A stretch of DNA of 64,000 nt from Hyposmocoma kahamanoa. Taxonomy: Eukaryota > Arthropoda > Insecta > Lepidoptera > Cosmopterigidae. The notes under the pieces were generated by a model. That model saw only the letters and a program-made list of their open reading frames with translations. It did no database searches and was not told where the DNA came from. The stretch is from NCBI RefSeq assembly GCF_003589595.1, contig NW_020654422.1:10762475-10826474 (forward strand). The letters are read 5' to 3'. Each line of letters begins with the position of its first letter. Positions within the stretch are counted from its first letter, which is position 1. A program made the position numbers and the translations under genes. Of the stretch, positions 1-11,300 are shown in pieces.

Positions 1-790
1 TTAGAATCCTGGCTAACATTGATCAAATGGACTCATGTCGACCCCATTTCATAAAACACAATTTATTAACCCTCACTTCAATTTATATACTTGAGTCATG
101 TAAATTTGTACGTAAGAATATAGGTTTGTATTCTCCAATACCAGGAATTAAACGCAATGACAGAAATAAATACAAATTAAAAGTACCCTTTTCAAAATTG
201 CAATTATTTACTAACAGCCCTCATTGTATGTTGATAAAAATTTATAATAAAATCCCAAATAAAATCAAAAGTAACGAAAAATACATAACGTTTATTAAAC
301 ATCTAAAACAAATGTTAATTAAAAAATGCTACTACTCTATAGAGGAATTTTTTTCAGACAAATTCGAGTAGCTATTCGTATTCGTTTTAATATTATAATA
401 AAATTTCGTTTAAAATAGAATATATTCGTTATATGATTGTAGATGCTATGCTATTACCTCGTTTGTGTATTTTAGATTACATAAGCTCTATGTTGCAATT
501 TTATAACTATATGTCAAGAGTTAAATTTATGTTTTAATTCCATTATTATTTGAATTGTATAGGTAGAAAATAAATATAAAATTATAGTTATTACACTGTA
601 AATATAATAATATAAATGTGGTATGTGAATGTGTGAAAGTGAGTAGGTAATATTATATTAAGTTCCTCTCTCAAATTGTTAAATCTTGCAGTGCCCTAAC
701 GGGGTCCATATGAACACATGTATTTAAGTTAAGACCTTTTCTAACATATGGTGGCAATGAATAAATGAATATGAATATGAATATGAATAT
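1..790 (+). mobile_element. 3' end of a CR1/Jockey-like LINE (5' cut by window edge)
   Basis: An open frame at 27-371 ends in a pattern typical of the C-terminus of insect CR1/Jockey-group ORF2 proteins: an 'LTSIYILESCKFVRKN' segment, then 'KIYNKIPNKIK', then 'KCYYSIEEFF' before the stop. The reverse transcriptase itself lies outside the window. A non-coding 3' tail follows and finishes in short tandem repeats of a gaatat-type unit at about 758-790, as many elements of this group do. The family assignment comes from recognising the C-terminal pattern only. Confidence 0.65.
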
Positions 791-1854
791 TATTCGTTAT
801 TGTTACACTTTTAAAACTTTGTGACTTGTAAATTACTTGTTATCAATAAATGACTATGATTATGACTAAGGTTCTCTTGCAGTTTTAATATAGGTATAAA
901 AGCGTAAAACGAGATTAAGAAAGTAGGTAAAAATTAAGATTAATTAAAACGACATCTCAAAATTGACACAAAAACCACTCAAACTACTCGAATACTAAAT
1001 CATAATTCCGTAAGTAAATCATGTACATATTTTATACCTTGGCCTTGAATATCCAACACCTAAAAGAATCGGCGACAAATAAACATTTTAACAACGGATG
1101 AGTCACTGTTCATTTGGAGGATGTTTTGATAATGACAATAATAATAAAAATACCTCAATTTATATTTTTTGTTCGTTTGGAAGTAGTAGATTTTATGGTG
1201 AGTACTCATTTAGCGAAACGTAACCATTATTTCTTTCAATTTTGTCATTATGGGAGAAATCACAGTGCGGTCACGGGTAAGGGTAAGGATAAAATTTTAG
1301 GCCACAAGCAGTTAGAACAATAGATGGGCTTTTCATATGAAAAGGACAGTCTTAATAAATTTACGAATATTCACCTATTGTGTATGACAAATTCTTCTTT
1401 TTGGGTAAGCACCAGCACCAGCCTGTCTACGGTTGGTAAAGTATGACTAATCCTTCTTTTTAGTTAAGCAGTAGACAGGCCGATAAAGTGTGATCTAGCT
1501 TTCAGTCCATGAGAACTATCAGTCAAGTCATAACTTTGGAAATTATTTTAAAACAGGCAGACTAGGTATGACAATATTAACGATACTCTCTCAAAGGCAG
1601 TTTGTTGGTTTAAAGCTAACAATACATAGAAACAAACGGAGAAAACTTAGACTCTGTAAATAAAACTGTCTTTTTGGAAGTGACCTTAGTTTACTAAATA
1701 AGATCTTCAACTACTTCAACAACTACAACTTCAATGGTTTCCACATTTATATTTTCCTTAGACAGCAGATTAAGCTCTGCTGCATACGCAGTCTGTACAA
1801 TACGTGAACTTACCGATGTTGCTACTGCTAGACTAGTTTAGTTACTTCCATAGT
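791..1854. other. non-genic stretch
   Basis: No convincing coding exon. About 1385-1500 holds an imperfect direct repeat in which a 'tatgac..attcttctttttg' block and a 'cctgtctac' or 'agacaggcc' block recur, perhaps the relic of a short repeat. The small open frame at 1114-1323 has no recognisable features. Confidence 0.4.
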
Positions 1855-2520
1855 ACGTACAATGTCCTACGGGATTCTCATGTGGGGTAAAGCGGCAGAT
1901 ATACAAACCATATTTATGTTGCAAAAACGAGCGATTCGTTCTGTGTACCGTTTAGGTTCTCGGGTTTCTCTCAGAGAAAAGTTTAAAGAGTTGTTGTCAT
2001 GACTGTGGCACCACATTTAATCAAATATTTTGTATGCCCGTAAAAATATATACATAATTTCATTGAGAAAGAAGATATCCATAATATTTATTAACCTTAG
2101 AACTAAGTCCAAACTCATGGTAAGTACTACAATTTCGTTTAACTAAGGCAAACGGTTTTTTTATAGGGAACCGTAAATGTTTTTTACCATAAGATTCCGG
2201 AGCATATACTAAGATTATCATTTCCTAAATTTAAAACTTACATTAAAAATATTATAATTGAAAAGTCATATTACAAAATTGAAAAGGATTTGGTAGATAA
2301 AGATGTATGGAAAGGCAACATAAGTAATGAGTCATGAGATTCCACATAATTATGATTCAAAGTGTATGCCATAGCATTTAAATTTATTTAAAAAGAGCAA
2401 TCCCTAGAGTTTCTTGCTCGTTCTCCTCAGGGAAGTCGGCACAGTGACCGAGCAGTAGCTTAAAAAAATGACGTTTTTAAGTGTAAAAATTTTACCTATG
2501 GAATAAATGATTATTTGAGT
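1855..2520 (+). mobile_element. degenerate LINE reverse-transcriptase 3' fragment
   Basis: Broken frames on + recover the last third of a CR1/Jockey-like ORF2. About 1863-2000 reads 'YGILMWGKAADIQTIFMLQKR', close to the usual 'YG..LWG......F.LQK..IR' segment. About 2175-2330 reads 'FYHKIPEHIL...FKTYIKNIIIEKSYYKIE'. Stops and frameshifts lie between the blocks, so it is a dead relic. Confidence 0.6.
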
Positions 2521-2704
2521 TTGAGTATTTTGGGAGGCAACGATATTTATGTTCTAGAAGGTTAAGTAGTCAAGCTTTACGTTAAACGTCAAGATATCTA
2601 GCAAAATTAAAAAGATAAACATCTAATCGGAAAGTTTGAAGATTAATATGCAGCGATAAAGACTGTAATAGTCAGGATTCTCAGTTTAATGATAAAAAAT
2701 CACA

Positions 2705-3147
2705 GGGTGGCCCATTTACAGAGGTCCTTAAAAAATATTTTCAGGTGCACGTGATGTTCATTTCCGAAGTTGTTGCAATAGTTATAATATTACAATTTTT
2801 GTGTAGTCAATCACTATATCTCAAATTCTGGTAGTAAGTACTTACATTAATTTTATTTTCAGCATGTTTAAAAAATTTTCAATTTTTTCGAGCACATGTA
2901 AAAATATAAGAAAAGGTCTAAAACAACGGTGCAATATAAGAACAAATACAAAAAAACACTACCTGGTTATATTATGATATTACTTTCTGTAGTGATGTTA
3001 CGAAATTTCATTTCATTTAGTGGAATAGTTTTGAAATTAGAGTTGTTTTGTGGCTAAAATAGAATATTTAATCAATCAAAAAAGTAACGTTGAGATCCTC
3101 TACATAAAACAAAAATTTGGCCCACTGTAAATGGACCACGCCGTATT
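2705..3147. repeat. MITE-like element with gtggcccatttacag ends
   Basis: The left end carries gtggcccatttacag and the right end its near-perfect inverse (ctgtaaatggaccac). The interior matches, with divergence, the repeats at 19087-20126 (inverted) and 21012-21330. Three copies with the same ends define a non-autonomous family. No target duplication is obvious. Confidence 0.55.
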
Positions 3148-3795
3148 AGGAATTGAGAATTAATTATTTGAGGTAATACGTACCAACGCCGATAATGATA
3201 TGCAATAATACCGAAATAATTAAATATTAAATACGGCTGATATCTTCATAAGGAACACTTATCAATATTAACTGATTCAAACCAACATTATACTCGTAAA
3301 TGCGAAGGTAACTGTCTGTTACATTTTCACATCTAAATCGCTGAACCCAATTTGATGAAATTTGGTATAGAGATAGATGGGATCTAGGAGTAGTACATAG
3401 GCTAATTTTTGTCAGAAAAATAAATCTTGAAAATGGTGAAATAGGGGGTAACAGTTCGTAAGGAGAACCAAACATTTCTCAAGTGCCTAGTACAGCAGGC
3501 TACTCGAAGTAGTTATTCGACGTCGATGAAGTCGCGAGCACCGGCTAGTTAAGAATAACGCTAACATAACAAATGTTATTTAAACAGACTCTGGATGCCA
3601 TTCTTCCATGAGGGGTGTGATATAATCAATTGTGTGATACGAAAACTCCGATGCAAATTACAACTGCCGTGATTTAGAGTATTGTCCAATGGAGTGTTCT
3701 ATTACGAGAATCACAGATAATTAGCGAGGATGAGGCCACAAGTAATTTACAAACTATTGTTTCTCTTTAACAAGATAATGTACTTATGAACTCAC
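3148..3795. other. downstream part of Ig-like gene locus; repeat-like DNA
   Basis: This stretch should contain the next intron and possibly later exons of the Ig-like gene at 3796-4808, but I could not place one. The open frame on - at 3227-3475 looks like a common non-coding insect repeat, not an exon. Confidence 0.35.
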
Positions 3796-4808
3796 TATAT
3801 ACGTGTATCTGGCTCCATCCAACATAAGTACGATTGCCCTTTGTTGCTGTCAATCTCCAACGCCCTTCGTCTTTCTTTGCAATTGTCTTTATTCTCACAC
3901 CGCAACCATCAGTCCATTTCTCATATCTAAAATTTAGTGCAACAATCAAACGTAAAACATGTAGGTACGTGAATCATGTTATAAAAAAATATTGTAATTT
4001 ATTATATACTTAAACAGCTCACCAAACTATATTGAGAAAAATGAAATATTTAATTCAAAGTTAAGTAAGTAAGTGCCTATAGTTCTATTTTCTAACGTTC
4101 AAGCTACGGAATCATTTGAGTTTAACAGAAACAGAGCGAATATAATTATTATTACAATGTAAATAGGTATATTTATTATTCAGAAAATCGTCCATCTGTA
4201 AAATTTTATTTCAATATACTTAATAATTAAAATTTAATGTGAATTTTTAATGAAAATTACTACGTAAAATAATATATTAGAATGAACTAGTAGTTCTGTA
4301 AAATTCTAATACGGCGAAATTTGAACATTGGAAATAGCTCATAACTACAGCGGCTATTGTAAGACCAAAAAAAGACAAAACATTTTGTGAAAATATGAAA
4401 TTGGAGAGCGCCTACTTGTTACTGGATGGCGAGTTGATACTAAATTTCTCTCCCACAGATGTAGTTAGATAGCAACTGTTGATGGGTGGTTCTAATTTCA
4501 ATTGAATAAGTGCGTCTTGTCCTTCCATCAGTTGCAAAACATATGGCCACCCCATTCCATGCTGCATGTAAAGTACATCACTTACAGCTATATTTACCGT
4601 TGGGATATTTGCTTTCGTTAATTCGAAATAACTCATGGCTGAAATAGCAAAAATTAAATATAGAACTAAACGGTAAATAAAAACAAAAATGTAATTGTAA
4701 TTATATTAAATTGACAACAAATAAGGCCGCAAAAATTACAAATATTAAGCTAGAAATATCTCAAAATAAATTGTACTAACCTAATAATACCAAGTACAAG
4801 GCAAACAT
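3796..4808 (-). CDS. secreted Ig-like domain protein, 5' three exons (3' end not found)
   Basis: Three exons join in phase on the - strand: 4781-4808 (starts ATG at 4808), 4416-4638 and 3796-3926. Introns are at phases 1, 2 and 1, all GT-AG. The product starts MFALYLVLLAMSYFELTKA, a good signal peptide. An Ig-like module follows, with a Cys in 'PINSCYLTT', a second Cys in 'WTDGCGVRI', then 'DEGRWRLTA', the D-x-G-x-W pattern of the F strand. About 127 residues are recovered and the frame ends open in phase 1, so at least one more exon is missing. It resembles the exon at 17339-17595: both have an 'E(D)GQ...QL...(S)C' block and both end with a phase-1 intron just after the last strand. A secreted or surface recognition protein is the inference; I do not recognise a named gene. 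Confidence 0.6.
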
Positions 4809-4944
4809 TTTATTAAATTTTATGTTGTTTTAATGTATAGCAACAAAAAGATACTGTAAGGGAAATTAAGATTGACTATTTATAAATATTATTAGATAAT
4901 CAACGACGAGTAAACTAAGAGCTTAATCATCATCGATGATAACG

Positions 4945-5010
4945 ATTTTGCTTGCGAGACAAGATTTTGCGATATGATAATATCGCAAAATGTTGTCTCG
5001 CAAGCAGAAT
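4945..5010. repeat. long near-perfect hairpin (31-nt arms)
   Basis: Arms 4945-4975 and 4980-5010 are inverse copies with two mismatches, one of which would be a G-U pair in RNA. The loop is gata. It lies about 140 bp upstream of the Ig-like gene start and abuts a second hairpin. Confidence 0.8.
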
Positions 5011-5052
5011 CTTTTATTTTGTAATAATCAATAGATTATTACAAAATAAAAG
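5011..5052. repeat. second adjoining perfect hairpin (19-nt arms)
   Basis: Arms 5011-5029 and 5034-5052 are perfect inverse copies with a 4-nt loop. It begins exactly where the previous hairpin ends, so the two make a double cruciform-forming block. Confidence 0.8.
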
Positions 5053-5427
5053 CAATTACTGATATACTACTGAAAAATATTAGTCAAATTCTATAATTGT
5101 AGAGATTAAATATGAATTGGGTCAGTGCTTGACGTTACAGTTAAGGGAGAGTTTGATAATATCGGATACTTTAGTAGGTAATTAGGTTTATAATTATTAC
5201 AGTGGCGTGGTTTATGAAAACAAAATTTATTGTCATAAGTAGGAAATTTATTGGGCTATACATACAGCCATCTTCAAAAACGAATACAATGGTCAGTTGT
5301 CGGTCTGACAATATCGTGCAGAGGTGTGATGAAATCGTGGCCTTACGAATTTTTCGCAATTCGTTTATCATGACAAACGATATAAACATAAAACAAATTT
5401 TTAAGTTACCATAACTTGTATGTATTA
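5053..5427. other. non-genic stretch
   Basis: Overlapping short open frames on both strands (5171-5414) have no recognisable domain and no splice context. I see nothing else. Confidence 0.4.
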
Positions 5428-6110
5428 TTTATTTATTTATTCATTCATGGAAATCCAACAGCTTCTTACGTTTAATAAAAACAGGAACATAATCATAAAG
5501 CCAATTACAGGTTTCCACCTATAATTTCAAACAAATCATACACGAGCATTAAACAAACGAACAATAAGCAGTATTTCTTAACAACAACAACATGCTTTTA
5601 CATAAATATAACAACCCAATACCTGCGCTAATCGCAAGTTATTCAATAAAGTTAGGTAAATAGAATGTCTGTGAGTTTCCGCTTTAGCGCATCAATGTTG
5701 CAATTGAATAATATCAACTTCCAGGTCATGATTGCTCAGCACACTATCCAAGCTCTTGGTAGCTCTACATAGAAAACTATTTTGTCTATAGTTAGTCCAC
5801 GCTAAGGGAACTGCAAAAGGGTGATAGTGTCTCATATAACGAGTAGGTACAATAAACGAAATATCACCCAATAGTCAAAGCAGTCAATATTACCATTTAT
5901 AATGTTTGGAATATACCTACGCAATATCAAAGATTTTTCGGCGAATATTTAGAGATAATAGATTCAGATCCTGAGAAACAGACTGAGTTATGCATGATGA
6001 ATCCAAGAGACTAAAGTAACCTTGGAGACAACATCATCAATTTGAGCATCAAAGATCAGCTTTGAGTCATGGATGACACCCAGATCTCTCATGACTGCCT
6101 TTCGTTCGAG
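5428..6110 (-). mobile_element. degenerate Jockey-like LINE 3' fragment
   Basis: Read on -, about 6110-6040 gives 'RDLGVIHDSKLIFDAQIDDV', the usual 'DLGV..DS.L.F..HI..V' block after the reverse-transcriptase palm. About 5860-5650 gives 'VPTRYMRHYHPFAVPLA' and 'IDALKRKLTDILF', typical of the C-terminus. Stops interrupt it. The 3' end is a (TTTA)n tract on + at about 5428-5450, as expected for a LINE tail. Confidence 0.6.
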
Positions 6111-6770
6111 ATAGCGGTAGCAAATGTGTAGTAAATAATGCGCCCAGTTTGATTTAGGTACATATCTCGTTCGGTCCAGATATCCTGACGGTCACCGTTC
6201 TTTCAAAAATATTCTTTAGATTCTTTCTCTTTCTTCTACTCCCTCTTCGATTTAACATGTTTGCCCTTAGAGCATATAGGAGTGGAGGCGTCATCGATAG
6301 GCAATCCTCTCTGTAAAGGTACAAGTACAAAACAACTATCGCACAATAAACATTACATTCAAATCGATGTTTTTTTCATTTCCATTATCGAATTCCCCGC
6401 GTCAAGTACTCCACGAAACATGTCTTGCGCTATACAAACTTGCAAAAAAATCTGCTGCATCCAGTCTAGCCAATGGTGGAATTACATTCCATACATAAGC
6501 CTATTTTTTGTAGGTCAATGTATTTTTTACATTAATTGCAAATTTTCTATTTTATGACATTTTTTTCACAATTATCACATTGATTCAATTTATCGATTAC
6601 ATAAAAAATATTTGAAAACATTCGAACATTTGACATAAGCATGCCCTTGAAGGTGCCTATTTACTAACAGGCAACTATAGACAAAAAATGCAGTACTTCA
6701 TGAAAACTGTCTTTTCGTTATAGAGAAGCGACGCGCACTTTTAGCTCCTATTCTTATCGACAGATTATGT
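6111..6770. other. non-genic; shares a short repeat with 13848-13898
   Basis: About 6137-6195 shares a block (gtttgattt, then atatctcgtt, ggtccag and atcctgacgg) with 13848-13898, marking a short dispersed repeat. The open frame at 6261-6557 has no recognisable protein pattern. Confidence 0.4.
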
Positions 6771-6918
6771 AACGAAGTTTGAGGTCGAGTGTCTGGCTCC
6801 TGTCAGTATACACGTGTCGAAATTTAAATTGTTACTTTCCGAGTGAAATTGGTTGCCTTTTTTGTATACTTTGTGGTGCTGTTGTTGTGTTTGTGAAGGT
6901 AAATTTAGTTACTAACTG

Positions 6919-8373
6919 GTGATGGACGACGATAATCCCCCTGATGGGGGAGGCGGCTTCTCTACTGGCGGTTTCTTGAACCCGGATTCTCAAATGGATT
7001 TCGACCATTATCCCACCCAAAATGTTAATTCCAGGCCTAAAAAACGTGCCAGTGATGAAGCATCTTCCTCCCAAACTACATCGGAGCAACCTCCGAAACG
7101 TTCTTCAAACGTTCCTCCAAATGCATCTGCCCAACAAACCTACAGCTTACCCGAATTTGCTGACGGTATGAAATTAAAATATAGTGAATCTGATAAGGGC
7201 CCATTTATAGTTCACGTATCGAGAGAAGAGTCCATCCCCTCATCTGGTCTTACAATCAAATTATTGACGTTTGCCCAGTTTCTAAGTAAGAATGGTATAC
7301 ATGGGATTGCAAAAGACGGTATCAAAGCTACAGGGCGCAATCGGGTTGTAGTTACTTTTGTTAGTGCAATATCCGCAAACAAATTTATTGAAAATTCTCT
7401 CCTCACCACGAATTCTTACAAAGCAATTATCCCCACATTTCACTTGATAAGAAATGGTATTGTGAGAAATATTCCGATAGAGTGGACTATGGAAGAACTG
7501 GTCAAGTCAATTGATTGCACTAATGGCTCCCAAGCCATTAAGGCCAGACGTCTAAACAGGAAAGAATATATTGGTAACAAACCACATTGGATCCCCTCCC
7601 AAACAGTAATGGTCTCTTTCCTTGGCAAAGAGCTACCTGAAAGAGTCCTGTGTTATCATACATCCCTTCCGGTAGAGATCTATACTCTACCAACCATACA
7701 GTGCAACAATTGCTGCCGCTTTGGTCATGTGAAAGCCCAATGCCGTTCAAAGCCCAGGTGTTTCAGATGTAGCCAACCACATGCTGGAGATTCTTGTGAT
7801 ACCTCCCAACCAACGTGCTTATATTGTTGTGGCCCCCATATGGCCACGGATCCCTCTTGCCCTGAACAAGCCAGACAGAAATCTATTAAGGTTGTTATGT
7901 CTACAGAAAACATCCCATACTCGGAGGCTTCCCTTAGATTCCGGACTGTACGTAAATCTTTTGCTGACAGCGCGCGCCCTATGACAGCTCAACCTCCTGC
8001 AGCAACCCAATGTTCTCCTACAACCTCTCAACCTCATAATTTCCCCCCTCTTTCCCCAAGCTCCTCCCAAAGAAAAACTGTTTATTTTGAACGCCGACCC
8101 TGGGTTTCCCCAAAATCTGGTTTCGATAAAGCAAGCCACAATGACCTTATTATGACTCCGCAGTCCACACAACCTAATGGCTGTGCTATTAATTCAGACT
8201 TAGCAAACAATACCTCCAGAAACGAAAATCTTATTGAATTACTTATCAACACACTTATCAATATTATTTCTAAATTTGATGATTCCCTACGGAACAATGT
8301 CATTCAATCACTGAATAAATTAAACTCTTTAATACATATTAATAATGACCCCAATCCTACAATGGAACTGTAA
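6919..8373 (+). CDS. retrotransposon ORF1 (Gag-like, CCHC zinc knuckles), 484 aa
   Basis: ORF1 encodes the nucleic-acid-binding protein that packages the element RNA. The N-terminal ~100 residues are Pro/Ser/Gln-rich and probably disordered. A middle RRM-like region follows ('GIVRNIPIEWTMEELVKSI'). Three knuckles start near residue 262: CNNCCRFGHVKAQC, CFRCSQPHAGDSC and CLYCCGPHMATDPSC. The C-terminus is Pro/Ser/Asn-rich. The start was chosen as the first ATG after the short leader. The final 29 bp overlap the start of ORF2 in the +1 frame, which suggests coupled or re-initiated translation (inference). Confidence 0.9.
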   Translation: MMDDDNPPDGGGGFSTGGFLNPDSQMDFDHYPTQNVNSRPKKRASDEASSSQTTSEQPPKRSSNVPPNASAQQTYSLPEFADGMKLKYSESDKGPFIVHVSREESIPSSGLTIKLLTFAQFLSKNGIHGIAKDGIKATGRNRVVVTFVSAISANKFIENSLLTTNSYKAIIPTFHLIRNGIVRNIPIEWTMEELVKSIDCTNGSQAIKARRLNRKEYIGNKPHWIPSQTVMVSFLGKELPERVLCYHTSLPVEIYTLPTIQCNNCCRFGHVKAQCRSKPRCFRCSQPHAGDSCDTSQPTCLYCCGPHMATDPSCPEQARQKSIKVVMSTENIPYSEASLRFRTVRKSFADSARPMTAQPPAATQCSPTTSQPHNFPPLSPSSSQRKTVYFERRPWVSPKSGFDKASHNDLIMTPQSTQPNGCAINSDLANNTSRNENLIELLINTLINIISKFDDSLRNNVIQSLNKLNSLIHINNDPNPTMEL

Positions 8374-11300
8374 GTCAATACGTCATAAAAAACATGAAAT
8401 AATTGATTTAATAAATAACTATAAGCCCACCATTCTGGCTATCTCGAAAACATGGCTAAAGCCATCTTCGCGTTTTAGGATTCCTGGTTTCTCATGCCTC
8501 AGGGATGATAACAACAATGGATATGATGGCTGTGCTCTAATTATTAAAAGACCCACTGTTTATTCTCTATTACACCTTCCTTCTCACTCCCCGAATTTTA
8601 ATGTCGTAGCAGCTAGAGCTTTAAACATAACATTTGTTTCAGTATACATCCCCCATCCTGATCAATCTATCTTCACTGAACTAGACTCCATCCTTGCTTC
8701 TCTCCCATCCCCTCTTGTTGTGCTTGGTGATTTTAATTGTCATCACACAATGTGGGGCTCTAACCATTGTTCATCTCCTGCCACCTTTCTTATTGGCATG
8801 CTTGATAATAACAATCTCTGTGTTATAAACGATTGTTCCCCTACAAGAAGAACTTCTCCCGCCCAAAATCCCAGTTGTGTTGATCTTTCCCTAATTTCTT
8901 CTGAATTAATTTCCAAATTCTCTTGGAGAGTACTTTTCAGTTCTTATGGCAGTGACCATCTTCCTATTATAATAACTTTCGCTCAGTCTGTCCAGTTGGC
9001 ACCGCCTTCAACCCCCCTCCTTAAATTTAAACTGAATAAGGCTAAATGGGATGAATTCTCTTCATTAGTGGAAGTTAAAACTAGGTTACTCCCACTAATT
9101 ACAAATGAGAATTTCCTTGTAATCTATGAGGACTTCATTAACATTCTGCTTTCTGCTGCTGATCTCTCTATCCCTCTTAAAAAATCTAAGAAAGACACCA
9201 TCTCCTCCCCCCCATGGTGGGACTCCGACTGTACAGAAACTATTCTAGAACGCAATGGAGCTGAAGAACTTTTTTTGGATAATCCTACTATTGAAAACTT
9301 TTTGTCCTTCCAGAAGCTCAATGCTAAATCGAAAAAGCTGTTCTCAAAAAAAAAGCGCCTTGGCTGGTCTCAGTTTTGCGAGAATCTCTCTCCTCGTGTA
9401 AAATCTTCTCTAGTTTGGAAAAATTTTAAAAAGTTTTCAGGCTCTCGTGTATCCGATATTTTCTCCTGTAATGAGCCCTCAACTTGGATCGATGACTTTA
9501 TTAATAGATTGGCCCCTCCTTCAGTCCCATCTATGGACTGTTTCCCTCCCTCCTTTTCCCCCAACTCTAATGATAGAATGGATCAACCATTTTCCTCCGT
9601 AGAACTTTCTTCAGTTTTGAACCACCTAAGAGACTCTACACCTGGAATCGATGGTATCCCTTACTCTTTTGTTAAGAACATCTCAAATTCTTCAAAAATT
9701 GTTCTACTTAATATTATCAATAAAGTCTTTGAAAATGGTGATATTCCACACCCCTGGAAACTTCAAGTTGTTATCCCTATTCTTAAACCAGGTAAGGATC
9801 CAAGGGATCCTGGCTCATATAGACCCATTGCGCTGTCATCAGTATTATGCAAAATATTGGAACACCTCATCAAAAATAGATTAGAGTGGATATTGGAGAG
9901 CAAAGGACTTTTATCCAGGTCGCAGTTCGGATTCCGTAAGGGTATGGGCACTCTTGACAGCCTCAGTACCTTTTCTACTGAGATCAGACTCGCACTCACC
10001 AGAGGATTGTACTTTGTTGGTGTCTTCCTGGACGTGACAGCCGCTTATGACAATGTTCATCTCCCGCTACTCAGGCAAAAAATGCATCAGCTGAGTCTAC
10101 CAGTGAGGATGATTAACATCATTTATAACATGCTAATGTCTCGCTCCATCTCAGTACGTATCAATGGTTCTCTTCTCCCCCCCAGAATGATATGGAAGGG
10201 ACTCCCGCAAGGTTCTGTCTTGAGCCCCATCCTTTATAGTCTATACACTGCTGACCTTGATAAATCTGTTGACTGCTTCTGTGATATTCTACAGTATGCA
10301 GACGATTTAGCACTCTATTATTCCTCAGAGTCTCTTGATGAATGCACTATCCAACTAAATACTGCCATTAGATACTTGCAAGGTTGGCTCACTAAGCACT
10401 GCCTTCTCCTATCTCCCAGTAAAAGCTCAATAGTAGTATTCACAAGAAAAAGACGTGTCCCACATATACAAATTTTCCTAAATGATGAACTGATCCCTGT
10501 ACACGACAAGGTTAAGTTTCTAGGCTTCTTTTTTGATTCCCACATGACTGGAATCCCTCACCTGAATTATATTAAAAATAAATGTGAAAAGGGTATAAAT
10601 ATTATTAGAGCTCTGTGTGGAGTATGGTGGGGTGCTCACCCTTATACCCAAAAATTGATCTACAATGCTGTAATAAGGAGTCATTTTGATTACGCTTCAT
10701 TTTTATTAGAACCCTGTAACAAATCCGCTGTTAACTATTGGGATAATATACAGGCTAGATGTCTCCGTGTTATATTAGGAGCTATGAAATCATCTCCAAT
10801 CAATGCCATGCAGGTTGAGAGCTTAGATCCCCCGTTATGTTTCCGTCGTCAGTACTTATGCGACCGTTTCTTTTGCAAAATCTTACAAAATTCTGCCCAC
10901 CCCTTACTTGCCCCCTTGACTCAACTAGCGAACCTTGTTACAACTTCTAAATACTGGGAACATAAGAGCCCTCCATGCCTTTTAAAAAGCTTTAACAAAT
11001 CTCTCATCGGCCCCCCTATCAATCAATACTCTGGTAATCCATTGTTTTTGATTGATTTTGATGCACTAATTTTTAAACCCATCATTGTTACCAATTTAGG
11101 AATTGTCAAAGATGACCCTAACGCTGGAATACTTTTTAATAAAATCGTTAATGAGAAATGGAACGGTTGGCTCAATATCTTTACAGATGCTTCCAAATCC
11201 ACCACAGATGATTTTGTTGGCTCTGCCGTCTGGATCCCCACATTTAATATCTCCTTAACTTTTAAATCTCCCTCTAAAGCGTCCGTATATTCGGGTGAGG

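Noticed and set aside
3227..3475. 82-aa open frame on - as an exon of the Ig-like gene
   Set aside because: Looks like a common non-coding insect repeat and has no in-phase acceptor for the phase-1 junction.
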